Source: an uncultured Granulosicoccaceae bacterium
GTDB lineage: Bacteria > Pseudomonadota > Gammaproteobacteria > Granulosicoccales > Granulosicoccaceae
Reading direction: 5' to 3'
Assembly (NCBI GenBank): GCA_937922675.1
Contig: CALAJN010000001.1
Span: forward strand, 164,647-228,646
Length of the DNA: 64,000 bases
Position 1 is the stretch's first letter. The number at the start of each line of letters is the position of its first letter. A program made the position numbers and the translations under genes. A model generated the notes under the pieces. That model saw only the letters and a program-made list of their open reading frames with translations, was not told where the DNA came from and made no database searches. Below are positions 1-8,419 of this stretch, in pieces.

Positions 1-725
1 TAGCCACGCTCGGGATCTCGGAGATCGTTATCGCTGTGCTCAAGAACGAGGACTGGCTTTCGCGTGGTGTCAAGAACGTGGTCGGTATACCGCGGCCTGT
101 TCCGTATGAGATTGACTTGCAGCGAGATCCTGCGTTCATCGAGCGTGCAACAGGCTACGGACTGGATCCTGTAACAGCATCGACGTTGACCGTAAAACTG
201 CTGTACGCAGGTTTGTTTGCTGTTGTGCTGGTGATCCTGCTTGTCTTCGCGCAGCGCGCCTTGCACAGCCCCTGGGGACGTATGATGCGCGCTATCCGCG
301 ACAATGAGACAGCGGCGGCTGCGATGGGCAAGGACGTCACGGCACGTCACCTGCAGGTGTTTGTGCTCGGCTCGATGATCTGCGGTATCGCCGGAGCCAT
401 GCTCACCACCCTCGATGGTCAGCTCACGCCTGGCTCCTACCAACCGCTGCGCTTTACCTTTTTGATCTGGATCATGGTGATTGTTGGTGGCTCGGGCAAT
501 AACTTCGGTGCGGTACTGGGTGGCTTTCTGATCTGGTGGCTCTGGGTGCAGGTTGAACCAATGGGTTTGTGGCTGATGCAGTTCATCACCAGCGGCATGG
601 CAGATGGCAGTGCGCTCAAGGCTCATCTGCTTGCCGGTGCAGCGCACATGCGCCTGATGACCATGGGGGCGATCCTGTTGGTGGTGCTCAGATTCTCGCC
701 ACGTGGCTTGTTACCTGGACGCTGA
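1..725 (+). CDS. livM: Branched-chain amino acid ABC transporter permease, LivM type (3' part)
   Basis: The reading frame is already open at the left edge of the window, so only the C-terminal ~240 residues are present. The first residues (TLGISEIV...) and the following hydrophobic segments match the end of LivM-type inner-membrane permeases, which form the channel for high-affinity leucine/isoleucine/valine uptake together with LivH, the ATPases LivG/LivF and a periplasmic binding protein. The motif RMMRAIRDNETAAAAMGKD is the cytoplasmic EAA-like loop that contacts the ATPase. At least three membrane segments follow, including one rich in Gly/Val near positions 460-540. No livG or livF follows, so the other components must lie to the left or elsewhere. 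An in-frame GTG at 36 is internal and is not the start. A urea-type UrtC permease is a less likely alternative. Confidence 0.88.
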   Translation, partial: ATLGISEIVIAVLKNEDWLSRGVKNVVGIPRPVPYEIDLQRDPAFIERATGYGLDPVTASTLTVKLLYAGLFAVVLVILLVFAQRALHSPWGRMMRAIRDNETAAAAMGKDVTARHLQVFVLGSMICGIAGAMLTTLDGQLTPGSYQPLRFTFLIWIMVIVGGSGNNFGAVLGGFLIWWLWVQVEPMGLWLMQFITSGMADGSALKAHLLAGAAHMRLMTMGAILLVVLRFSPRGLLPGR

Positions 726-782
726 TGGAGAGCGTTGCTCAGCTCAAGGCCAATGTCTCCATCATTCCTGTTGACACAGCTG

Positions 783-1257
783 TCACCAACTCTCGTGTAT
801 CGAGAATGACACACGACTCAACAGAACATGCACCTGGTCACACTGGATCGTGTTCTGCCGCCCGACAATTGCCAGTCTTGTCAGTCCTGCGTTGCCGTAG
901 AGCGGACTGATATCTATGATGTCATTGTTGAACAGATGTACGTCTGCAAGTGTTGGCGTGTTGGCGTGTTGGCGTGTTGGCGAGCGCAGAGATATCTGAG
1001 ATCTTGTTGTAGTTGAAATCGACCGACACGAGGCTCGTAAGGTTCTTGAGTGGTGAAAGATCCGAGATCTCGTTGAACGTGAATGCTACGGTCTGCAGAT
1101 GTTCGAGTGCTGCCAGATCATCCATGTTGGAGACCGTATTCATGTTTGACTGCAGTTCTTGCAATTGAGGTGCGTTGGAGATCCTCTGCAAGCTGGTTGT
1201 CCTGTTATTGGCAAGAGAGCTTTTGGATTTGTTGCTCATTTTTATAGCCGCCCTCAT
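783..1257 (-). pseudogene. Frameshifted internalin-type leucine-rich-repeat protein
   Basis: Reading leftward from ATG 1257 (or ATG 1239, which has GAGGG 11 bases upstream), the frame encodes consecutive 22-residue leucine-rich repeats of the internalin/SDS22 type, for example NLTSLVSVDFNYNKISDIS. It then enters four copies of an 8-bp repeat (951-982) and runs out of frame to a stop at 922. If only two copies are read, the frame continues with another perfect 22-residue repeat (NTPTLADVHLFNNDIIDI...), a partial repeat and a short tail ending at TGA 783-785. The extra 16 bp is therefore a clear frameshift. There is no signal peptide and an in-frame stop lies just upstream of the start, so the 5' end also looks truncated. 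It is either a decayed remnant or a slippage-switched gene. LRR identity is clear; function and partner are unknown. Confidence 0.75.
951..982. repeat. 8-bp tandem repeat, four perfect copies
   Basis: Four perfect head-to-tail copies of TGTTGGCG fill 951-982. They lie inside the LRR reading frame. The unit is not a multiple of three, so each change in copy number shifts the frame: two or five copies keep the LRR frame open, four do not. Short non-triplet tandem repeats like this are prone to replication slippage. Confidence 0.95.
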
Positions 1258-1604
1258 ACAGCGTATTTTTTATACATCGATCCAGCGTGTCAGCTGACAG
1301 CCGAGCTTAGCTGAGTGTTTCGCTCTCTACACTTCGCATGGCGCGAGCCAGTGACTCAGAAAACGCTCGCGTCTGACGCCGCCTCGGCAAGCGCTTTGAT
1401 ATCCGTGTTGTGGATGGCGTCATGGCGGCTACCCGGTTGGCTACGGCTGTGCTCTAGCTCACCCCGGCGAGGGCTGGAATGAGTCCCGAGGGAATGCCTC
1501 TGCGCAGAGCCTTGATGCACATTTGCGGTGCCTGGCCGGGCTGAATGGCTCTCGCTCGCGTAGGATTCAGGTACTGACTGTCTTGCCGTATAGAGGCTCC
1601 TCGT
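1258..1604. other. Intergenic region upstream of glcD
   Basis: About 350 bases between the start of the LRR remnant and glcD. The first 30 bases are AT-rich (a TATAAAA-like run near 1262-1275) and could hold the leftward promoter of the LRR gene. I found no convincing protein, RNA gene or operator. A GAGG at 1593-1596 is the ribosome-binding site for glcD. Confidence 0.4.
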
Positions 1605-3089
1605 ATGGAAATGCCCGTACCGTCCAGTGAGATCATCGCCCGCAAAGCGGCGATACTCGACCGATTTCGTACCGTACTGCCTGTCGAAGCCGTGATTTCC
1701 GAGCCGGCTGAGACCCGCGCCTACGAGTGTGACGCGCTCGCGGCCTACCGCTGTCCGCCGCTTGCAGCTGTGCTGCCATCCTCCACAGCCGAAGTGGCAG
1801 CGGTGCTCAAGATCTGCCATGAGGAGGGTGTGCCCGTGGTGCCGCGCGGATCCGGTACGTCACTCTCTGGCGGTGCATTGCCGACCGCTGATGCGGTGAT
1901 CCTCGGGGTATCCAAACTCGCCGATGTGCTCGAGACGGACTACGATAATCGCTATATCAGGGTGCAGACCGGGCGCACCAATCTGTCGGTGACAGGAGCG
2001 GTTGAGCAGGACGATTTTTTCTACGCGCCAGACCCGTCCAGCCAGCTTGCCTGTGCCATCGCCGGCAATATCGCCATGAACTCCGGTGGCGCGCATTGCC
2101 TCAAGTACGGCGTCACGACAAACAATTTGCTCGGCGTCACCATGGTCACTATGCAGGGCGAGATCATCGAGCTCGGTGGTGCGCACCTTGATGCGCCAGG
2201 CTACGATTGGCTCGGTATCATCTGTGGGAGTGAAGGGCAGCTGGGGGTGGTGACCGAGGCCACACTGCGTATCCTGCGCAAACCCGAAGGTGCCCGGCCT
2301 GTATTGATTGGCTACGACAGCAATGAGACCGCAGGCGCTTGTGTGGCAGATATCATTCGTGCCGGCGTCTTGCCGGTGGCTATCGAGTTCATGGATCGTC
2401 CGTGTATAGAAGCCTGCGAGGCCTTTGCGCACGCAGGCTACCCGCAAGTGGAGGCCTTGTTGATCGTTGAGGTGGAGGGCAGCGAAGCCGAGATTCAGGA
2501 GCAGCTGAGCAAGATTGTGGCAATTGCGCGCAAACACAATCCGGTTGAGGTGCGCGAGAGCGCCAGTGAAGAGGAGTCGATGCTGATATGGAAGGGCCGC
2601 AAGTCCGCTTTTGGCGCGATGGGGCAGATAAATGATTACATTTGTCTTGACGGCACCATACCGGTGTCAGAGTTGCCTTATACATTGAGGCGTATCGGTG
2701 AGCTATCCGAGGAGTATGGCCTCAAGGTCGCCAACGTGTTCCATGCGGGCGATGGCAACATGCACCCGCTGATCCTGTTCGATGCGAACAAGCCCGGTGA
2801 CCTTGAAATCTGCGAAGCCCTGGGCGCCGAGATTCTCAAACTCTGTGTTGAAGTGGGAGGTTGTTTGTCAGGAGAGCATGGGGTAGGGGTGGAAAAACGC
2901 GATTTGATGACCGCCCAATACACGGATGATGATCTGGAGATTCAGATGCAAGTCAAGGATGTGTTTGATCCTGCCTGGTTGTTGAACCCTGCCAAGGTTT
3001 TTCCGCTTGCCAGTAGCGAGTCTCGCCGCAGTGGTGACGTGGAAGAGGTAAGCACTGTCTACAACGCATCTGAAACTGCAGCCGCCTGA
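1605..3089 (+). CDS. glcD: FAD-linked oxidase, glycolate oxidase subunit GlcD
   Basis: A 494-residue flavoprotein of the vanillyl-alcohol-oxidase fold, in which GlcD oxidises glycolate (and often D-lactate) to the 2-oxo acid and passes electrons to GlcE/GlcF. The FAD pyrophosphate loop PRGSGTSLSGGALP lies at residues 80-93, a second FAD-binding stretch (IAGNIAMNSGGAHCLKYG) near 150-170, and the substrate-domain motifs HAGDGNMHP and SGEHGVG near 379 and 422. Length and motif order are those of GlcD. The ATG start is supported by GAGG eight bases upstream. glcE follows after seven bases, so the two are co-transcribed. D-lactate dehydrogenase is the main alternative, but the glcE neighbour favours glycolate oxidase. 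Confidence 0.92.
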   Translation: MEMPVPSSEIIARKAAILDRFRTVLPVEAVISEPAETRAYECDALAAYRCPPLAAVLPSSTAEVAAVLKICHEEGVPVVPRGSGTSLSGGALPTADAVILGVSKLADVLETDYDNRYIRVQTGRTNLSVTGAVEQDDFFYAPDPSSQLACAIAGNIAMNSGGAHCLKYGVTTNNLLGVTMVTMQGEIIELGGAHLDAPGYDWLGIICGSEGQLGVVTEATLRILRKPEGARPVLIGYDSNETAGACVADIIRAGVLPVAIEFMDRPCIEACEAFAHAGYPQVEALLIVEVEGSEAEIQEQLSKIVAIARKHNPVEVRESASEEESMLIWKGRKSAFGAMGQINDYICLDGTIPVSELPYTLRRIGELSEEYGLKVANVFHAGDGNMHPLILFDANKPGDLEICEALGAEILKLCVEVGGCLSGEHGVGVEKRDLMTAQYTDDDLEIQMQVKDVFDPAWLLNPAKVFPLASSESRRSGDVEEVSTVYNASETAAA

Positions 3090-3096
3090 AGCCAAC

Positions 3097-4275
3097 ATGC
3101 ACGAACCAACAGATGAGGAGGGTCTTGCGGCCCTTGTGCGGGACGCAAGGGACTCGGAGTCGCCGCTGGCGATACAAGGAGGCAATACACGCGCAGGTTT
3201 CGGTCGTTCGGTCGACGGCACGCCCCTGACAACCAGAGCACTCACCGGCATCACCTTGTACGAGCCGGGTGCGCTTACGCTGGTAGCCCGCGCAGGTACG
3301 CCGCTGAGCGAGATTGAATCAGCCGTTGCAGCCGAAGGCCAGATGCTGCCGTTTGAAGCGCCTCTGTGGGCCCGGATGCTGGGCAACGAGCCCGCAGCTG
3401 AATCCACTATCGGAGGTGTGGTTGCAACCAATGCCTCAGGGCCTCGCCGTATTCTGGCTGGAGCCTGTCGCGATAGTCTGATTGGTGTTCGCTTTGTAGA
3501 CGGCTCAGGCCGTGTACTCAAGAACGGGGGGCGGGTGATGAAGAACGTCACTGGCTACGATCTGGTGAAGCTGATGTGCGGAAGCCACGGGACACTGGGT
3601 GTTCTCACCGAGGTGTCGCTCAAACTGCTCCCCGCACCACAGAAGACGGTAACGCTGAGTATCCACGGGCTCGATGATGTCCGGGCGGTGCGAGCGATGA
3701 GTGCGGCACTCGGCTCGCCATTCAACGTGTCTGGCGCCACGCACTCGCCACAGGGAGCGCGCGGCGATGCGATGACCTGTTTGCGTCTGGAAGGATTGTC
3801 GGCGTCGGTTGATTATCGGGCGGCGGAGCTTGCAAACACGCTCGCTGAGTTTGGAGCGCTGGAGCTTGATGAGGATGCCGCCTCTGTGCAAGAGACGTGG
3901 CGCTCGGCCCGTGATGTCAAGGTCATGGCTGCGAGTGAGGGCAGTGACGTCTGGCGTGTATCGACAAAACCGAGCGACGGACCGGCCGTTGCCGCGAAGT
4001 TCGGTAACTCCCGAACTTTCTATGACTGGGGTGGTGGGCTTGTGTGGTTGGCGGTGGAGTCTGGTACCGATGTGCGTCGTGAGCTTTCGGGCGTGGCCAG
4101 TGGCCATGCCACGCTCTTCCGAGCCTCTGACGAGACGCGCGAGGCACTGGGCGTCTTCGAGCCCGAGGTCGCGCCTCTGGCGAAGATAAGTGAGGACCTT
4201 CGCCATGAGTTTGATCCCGCCGGCGTCCTCAACCGAGCACGTATGGCGTCTGCCAGGACCGTGGCCGCAGCCTGA
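3097..4275 (+). CDS. glcE: Glycolate oxidase FAD-binding subunit GlcE
   Basis: A 392-residue second FAD-binding subunit, shorter than GlcD as in the family. It shows the PCMH-type FAD loops QGGNTRAGFG near residues 27-36 and GGVVATNASGPRR near 106-118, followed by KNGGRVMKNVTGYDL, a GlcE signature. In the family it forms a three-part glycolate oxidase with GlcD and the iron-sulfur subunit GlcF. It starts seven bases after glcD. Unusually, no glcF follows: the next gene is an initiator tRNA in its own transcription unit. The iron-sulfur subunit must be encoded elsewhere or replaced by another oxidoreductase. Confidence 0.92.
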   Translation: MHEPTDEEGLAALVRDARDSESPLAIQGGNTRAGFGRSVDGTPLTTRALTGITLYEPGALTLVARAGTPLSEIESAVAAEGQMLPFEAPLWARMLGNEPAAESTIGGVVATNASGPRRILAGACRDSLIGVRFVDGSGRVLKNGGRVMKNVTGYDLVKLMCGSHGTLGVLTEVSLKLLPAPQKTVTLSIHGLDDVRAVRAMSAALGSPFNVSGATHSPQGARGDAMTCLRLEGLSASVDYRAAELANTLAEFGALELDEDAASVQETWRSARDVKVMAASEGSDVWRVSTKPSDGPAVAAKFGNSRTFYDWGGGLVWLAVESGTDVRRELSGVASGHATLFRASDETREALGVFEPEVAPLAKISEDLRHEFDPAGVLNRARMASARTVAAA

Positions 4276-4334
4276 TGGGGTGACCGATTCGCTACTTTAA
4301 CTTCTACCTTTGAAGAATAAACTTCACCCACGGC

Positions 4335-4363
4335 TTGTTCTTGTCGTCCTAACTCCCTATACT
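4335..4363 (+). promoter_or_regulatory. Probable sigma-70 promoter of the initiator tRNA
   Basis: TTGTTC (4335-4340) and TATACT (4358-4363) are separated by 17 bases, a near-consensus housekeeping promoter. The predicted start, about 4370, lies just before the tRNA. Confidence 0.6.
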
Positions 4364-4376
4364 CGTTCAGATCGGC

Positions 4377-4453
4377 TGCGGGGTGGAGCAGTCTGGCAGC
4401 TCGTCGGGCTCATAACCCGAAGGTCGCAGGTTCGAATCCTGCCCCCGCTACCA
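4377..4453 (+). tRNA. tRNA-fMet (CAT), initiator
   Basis: A 77-nt cloverleaf with CCA encoded. The anticodon loop CTCATAA sits on a stem with three consecutive G:C pairs (GGG/CCC), the initiator hallmark, and the T arm GCAGG-TTCGAAT-CCTGC is regular. The acceptor stem pairs GCGGGG with CCCCGC while position 1 (T4377) faces T at position 72, an unpaired 1-72 position as needed for formylation. E. coli uses C1-A72, so U1-U72 here is a variation on the same theme. It has its own promoter upstream and a terminator downstream. Confidence 0.95.
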
Positions 4454-4476
4454 AGTCGATTTCCGGGAAGCACATC

Positions 4477-4500
4477 AGCCGCTTGCAGAGCGGCTTTTTT
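4477..4500 (+). terminator. Rho-independent terminator after tRNA-fMet
   Basis: AGCCGC (4477-4482), a seven-base loop and GCGGCT (4490-4495) form a six-pair stem that runs directly into six T residues (4495-4500). It lies 24 bases after the tRNA. Confidence 0.85.
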
Positions 4501-4679
4501 GTGCCTGACAGGTTCTGGTTGTAGTCACAGGTGCTGTCACCGCGGCCCGTTTTGCTGTGTGCTTACCGACGTTGCAACCGTACTGCTCGTCGTGACTATC
4601 GTGCGCGTTCCATGAGTCGAGGCAGCTACCTCCATGTAGCGGCCTGTAGTTGGCTCTGCAGCTCGATACTTGCTCCGCG

Positions 4680-6128
4680 TCAGTTGCGCTTGTAGACCCG
4701 TACGTAGTCTATTTCGAGCGCGGGGTTTGACCAGTTGTCGATATCTGACTGCGTGGGGAAGTAGTTGCCGGGATCGCGGCCGAGCCCGCCTGCGTTGGCT
4801 GGGAAGTTGGTCCAGTTGCCACCGATGGCCAGATTCATGATCAGGTAGAGCGGTTCGTAATTGACCTCGTTCGAGTCAAGCGTGCTCACGACCTGCCCAT
4901 CGATCAACCACTCAACCCGACCGGGCTCCCAGCGCACTGCATACACGTGGTAATTACGGCTGTAGTCAGTGCCAGTGTAGACCTGGCCTGAAGGGTAGGG
5001 CTTGAGGAAGTTGGCGTCACCCCCGTAGGTCGGGCTGACGTTCTTGAAAAAGTGGAATGAGGTGTAGACGTACTGCGGCGCGTGACCGAGATTCTCCATG
5101 ATGTCGATCTCGGTGCGTTGTGTGTCCTCATAGGCCCGGCGGCGCTCGTGAAAAAGCCAGAATGCAGGGAAGGTGCCTTCTTGCCTCGGGATCTTGATAC
5201 GAGCCTCGTAGTAGCCGTAGCGCTGGCTGAACTTTTCATAGGTAGACATCGAGCCGGAGAGGAAGGGCTGTTGCCTTGCGATGTCGCGCAGCGGCCCGTA
5301 GCTCAGATCGGTATTGGCGTTCTTGAGGGGGTTGCGTAGTGCCCGTATCGCAAGCCGCGATCCATCCAGCTCGAACGGATTTGGCAGCGTTGCAATGAGG
5401 TCGCGGTGCTCGGAGTCTTGTGTCAGTGGATTTACATAGAACTGGTCTTCGCCGTTGATCAGGCGGTACTCATAACGCTCGCCGTTGTACTCACCGTCCC
5501 ATTTCAGCTGTGTGTTCCACCGGTTGCTGTTCAGGCTTGTGTTGTTGAACTCGTCGCTGAATACCAGCTCGTAGCCAGGTTTTTGATAGACCTCGTTGTA
5601 GGCCCAGGATGCCGGGTCGATCAAACCGCTGTCGCTGCTGACTGGTGTGGGAGCGCTGACAACAGGTGTACTGGATGCGGGTGCAGTGACTGCCGATGCA
5701 CCCGGATCATCATTCTGAGGCGCTGGTGCCGCGGCCGGGATCCCCGGCGTTGCTTGAGCCTCGAATTGTTGGCCGATGCCATCAGGGCCGAAGGCGGAGA
5801 CGCTGGTCACATAAATCTTCAGTGTCTGAGACTGAGCCGAGTATTGTCCGTCTGCGCTGATGGACTTGACGGTGACCGAATGATCTCCTACCCACAGATT
5901 GGCGCTGACGTAGGAGGGGCCACTCGCTGTGCCGGCAAACGCTCCGTCCACAGTGACTTCGTACCGGACGGCGTCTGCAACAGGGTCCCATTGCCACATG
6001 ACGGTTCCGGAGCCGAGGTCTGTGGCTCGAAAACCACCGGGCGCATCGATGGCCAGGGCAGTAGAGGCAAAAGAGCTGAGCGCGAGGAAGACAAGACTCG
6101 CAAACGCCAAACGGATCGAACAGAGCAT
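4680..6128 (-). CDS. Secreted FN3-GH16 endo-beta-glycosidase
   Basis: Starting at ATG 6128 gives 482 residues with a classical signal peptide (MLCSIRLAFASLVFLALSSF, cleavage after ALA). The frame is open further upstream, but that part lacks a signal sequence. A fibronectin type III-like domain (about residues 30-110) is followed by a Pro/Ala-rich linker and a GH16 catalytic domain from about residue 200 to the end, opening with ELVFSDEFN. The catalytic motif EIDIME near residue 339 is intact (nucleophile, helper Asp, acid/base), as is a C-terminal EIDYVRVYK strand. GH16 enzymes cleave beta-1,3- or beta-1,4-glucans or galactans such as laminarin, agar or carrageenan; the exact substrate cannot be read here. 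It stands alone between the tRNA and the tungstate genes. Two related proteins lie at 44.8-49.3 kb. Confidence 0.9.
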   Translation of the reverse strand: MLCSIRLAFASLVFLALSSFASTALAIDAPGGFRATDLGSGTVMWQWDPVADAVRYEVTVDGAFAGTASGPSYVSANLWVGDHSVTVKSISADGQYSAQSQTLKIYVTSVSAFGPDGIGQQFEAQATPGIPAAAPAPQNDDPGASAVTAPASSTPVVSAPTPVSSDSGLIDPASWAYNEVYQKPGYELVFSDEFNNTSLNSNRWNTQLKWDGEYNGERYEYRLINGEDQFYVNPLTQDSEHRDLIATLPNPFELDGSRLAIRALRNPLKNANTDLSYGPLRDIARQQPFLSGSMSTYEKFSQRYGYYEARIKIPRQEGTFPAFWLFHERRRAYEDTQRTEIDIMENLGHAPQYVYTSFHFFKNVSPTYGGDANFLKPYPSGQVYTGTDYSRNYHVYAVRWEPGRVEWLIDGQVVSTLDSNEVNYEPLYLIMNLAIGGNWTNFPANAGGLGRDPGNYFPTQSDIDNWSNPALEIDYVRVYKRN

Positions 6129-6547
6129 CGTTGTACAAGTACCAAAAAGTTGAATAGTCGCTTGGACTAAAGCCCAGGCGTTTCTCGTTGCAGCGACGCG
6201 AATGATAGAAGTTATTCGAACGTGAAATGCTCGGGTTTCCAGTTTGTAGTGATTGTCGGGAGTTGCTCCGGCCCATGTGGTCTTCAATCCTCGATCACGA
6301 GTTTCTTGAAGGGTCAAAGTTTCATTACAACGCGCACACAAACAAGTGACAAAGTTGTATTACGTAAGCTGTAGGTGACACTTTCCGTTAGCAGTTGTCT
6401 GGCCTCTTGTCCAACAACAGAGGGTTTCACAGCTCAGAGAGCTGCTGGCCAGGCTCACACAGCTGACTCGATGTTGTTTCACATTGAGAATGTGCAAGCG
6501 TCCAACCTCATTTCGTGAGTTGCGTATCTATGTCAGGAGGGTGTGAA
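6129..6547. other. Intergenic region between the GH16 gene and a possible small ORF
   Basis: Some 420 bases. The part next to the GH16 gene is open in frame with it but has no signal-peptide or conserved features. No RNA gene or clear promoter could be assigned. A strong AGGAGG at 6535-6540 closes the region and precedes the possible small gene. Confidence 0.4.
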
Positions 6548-6757
6548 ATGAGACTTGGTTCACAGATGCATACCTTGACCAAGAGAAAGCTTACGAAGCG
6601 CACGAGCACTTGGTTCAGGTTCAGGCGAGCGATCGAGCACAAGGCAGCAACCACGGATGCTCAGTCTGCGGGTCAAAAGGCGTGCACACTTCAGTTGAAA
6701 CTCGTGATTCAGCGGCCTGCGTTTGGAAAAAACAGCTGTTGTCCGTCCAGTCTGTAA
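6548..6757 (+). CDS. Possible small basic protein, unknown
   Basis: A 69-residue frame starting MRLGSQMHTLTKRKLTKRTS. The case for it is a perfect AGGAGG Shine-Dalgarno sequence (6535-6540) seven bases before the ATG, stronger than those of most genes in this window. The case against is that I recognise no family, it has no membrane segment or repeat, and its last 49 bases overlap the 3' end of tupA on the opposite strand. The product would be strongly basic (several Lys/Arg) with two adjacent Cys near the end. It may be real, a remnant or chance. Confidence 0.3.
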   Translation: MRLGSQMHTLTKRKLTKRTSTWFRFRRAIEHKAATTDAQSAGQKACTLQLKLVIQRPAFGKNSCCPSSL

Positions 6758-7539
6758 TCAGCGATCGCTTGTTGGCCTTCCTCAGACAATAGCCAGTCGA
6801 CAAAGATCACGGCATCGGCGGAGTTGACCTTCGGGTGGCGTTGCTCGTTTACTCGGGTGACACCGTATTGATTGAAAAGCTGCGGGTCGCCCTCAACCAG
6901 AATTCGGTGCTGCGCCTTGTTGCCGAAGGCAATCCAGGTCGCACGGTCAGTCAAGGTGTAGCCATTGCTACCGACAGCTACGTTGATTGTGGCGCCCATT
7001 CCGGAGCCGGTCTCTCTGTACCAATCTCCCGAGGCAGCGTCTACGTCGATATCAATTTGCTCCCACAGGGCACGTTCCGCCTTGTGAGTGCCCGAGTCGT
7101 CGCCGCGCGATACAAAAACGGCGGGCGCTCTGGCGATTTTCTCGAGGCTTGCAATAGCGTCAGGCAACGCTGCGATACCTGCCGGATCATCTGCCGGGCC
7201 TACGATTACGAAATCGTTGTACATCAAGTCAAAGCGTTCTACACCGTGGCCCGAGGCCACGAAGGCCTGTTCGGCAGACTTGGCATGCACAAGCAAGACA
7301 TCGCCATCACCATTTCTGGCGTTGCGGATCGCTTGCCCGGTACCCACAGCGACTACTTGTACATCAATACCGGTCGCTTCCTTGAACAGGGGTAGCAGGT
7401 GCAGGTAGAGCCCTGAGTTGTCCGTTGAGGTAGTGGACTGCACGATCAGGCGGCTGTTCATGGAATGAGCAAACGTAGCTATCGCGCCCGCAACAAAAGC
7501 CAATACAAGCGCGATGTGACGCGCGTGGTTGATCTTCAT
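6709..7539 (-). CDS. tupA: Tungstate ABC transporter, periplasmic binding protein TupA
   Basis: Starting at ATG 7539 gives a 276-residue protein with an export signal (lysine/arginine start, hydrophobic core, AHS site). The mature N-terminus has STTSTDNSGLYLHLLPLF, the TupA/WtpA-like oxyanion-binding signature, followed by AVGTGQAIRNARNGDGDVLL and a conserved ETGSGMGATINVA segment. TupA binds tungstate with very high selectivity in the periplasm and delivers it to TupB/TupC. It is the last gene of a leftward operon tupB-tupC-tupA, about 100 bases after tupC. A molybdate- or sulfate-binding protein is less likely given the TTSTDNSG motif. Confidence 0.9.
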   Translation of the reverse strand: MKINHARHIALVLAFVAGAIATFAHSMNSRLIVQSTTSTDNSGLYLHLLPLFKEATGIDVQVVAVGTGQAIRNARNGDGDVLLVHAKSAEQAFVASGHGVERFDLMYNDFVIVGPADDPAGIAALPDAIASLEKIARAPAVFVSRGDDSGTHKAERALWEQIDIDVDAASGDWYRETGSGMGATINVAVGSNGYTLTDRATWIAFGNKAQHRILVEGDPQLFNQYGVTRVNEQRHPKVNSADAVIFVDWLLSEEGQQAIADYRLDGQQLFFPNAGR

Positions 7540-7636
7540 GCGCGAATTACCCAAACGAGTCCTGGGTGGGGTATGTGCCATCTTCAAACACTATCCTCTA
7601 TGGTTTTCTTGATGTGACCTTGCGAACGGGCTTGCG

Positions 7637-8419
7637 CTACTGCGTGCTGGTCATGGGCAGGCGGCCTGCCATCCAGTCTTGCATCGCGCGGCTTTTCGGG
7701 TGGTTCAACACCGTCTGCGCTGGGCCATATTCTGCAACGCGTCCGTCGCTCAGGAACACGATGTCCTGTGCCAGTCTGCGCGCTTGCAATATGTCGTGAG
7801 TCACAAGCACGGGTGTGGTGCCCCGTGTAGTGGATTCACGCAAAACGATCTCAATGGCTGCGGTGGATGCGGGGTCCAGACTTGCGGTTGGTTCGTCCAG
7901 AAACAAGAGTTCAGGATCAGCTGTCAGGGCGCGCGCAAGCGCCAGGCGCTGTTGCTCGCCGCCGGATAGCGAGCGTGCCGGTTGCCGGGCCTTGTGTTCG
8001 AGGCGTGCCACGCTCAGAAGTTCCTCGACGCGTTGTTGCTGGTGCAGCTTGGGGATAGATCGCGCGCGTGTGGCAAACATCAAGTTCTGTCTGACGCTGC
8101 GTCGCAACATGATGGGCCGTTGAAACACCATCGCCTGGCGGTCTCTGGCTGATCTATCAAGCGCCTTGCCACGGACCCTGATGTTGCCGGCGTTCGGCGC
8201 GATCAGGCCGTGCAGCACCCGCAGCAATAGACTCTTGCCAGCGCCGTTGGGGCCGAGAATCACCAAGGTCCGCCCTGGCTCGACACTCAAGTCAATCTGC
8301 CGGAGCAGGGTCTGTCCATCGATCTGCAAGCTCACTCCAGTGGTGGCAAGCAATGGCTCGGCCAGCAACTCAGTCACCGGCACGTCGTCCCAGCTGGCCC
8401 AGTCCCGTGAGACTGGCAT
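7637..8419 (-). CDS. tupC: Tungstate ABC transporter ATPase TupC
   Basis: A 260-residue ABC ATPase. Walker A GPNGAGKS is at residues 56-63, followed by the signature LSGGEQQRLALARAL and Walker B LLFLDEPTAS, then a switch His in LVTHD. It would power tungstate import with TupB and TupA. Its start lies 50 bases inside the 3' end of tupB, so translation of the two is probably coupled. If a later start is used the overlap shrinks; the ABC domain proper begins near residue 24. Confidence 0.9.
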   Translation of the reverse strand: MPVSRDWASWDDVPVTELLAEPLLATTGVSLQIDGQTLLRQIDLSVEPGRTLVILGPNGAGKSLLLRVLHGLIAPNAGNIRVRGKALDRSARDRQAMVFQRPIMLRRSVRQNLMFATRARSIPKLHQQQRVEELLSVARLEHKARQPARSLSGGEQQRLALARALTADPELLFLDEPTASLDPASTAAIEIVLRESTTRGTTPVLVTHDILQARRLAQDIVFLSDGRVAEYGPAQTVLNHPKSRAMQDWMAGRLPMTSTQ

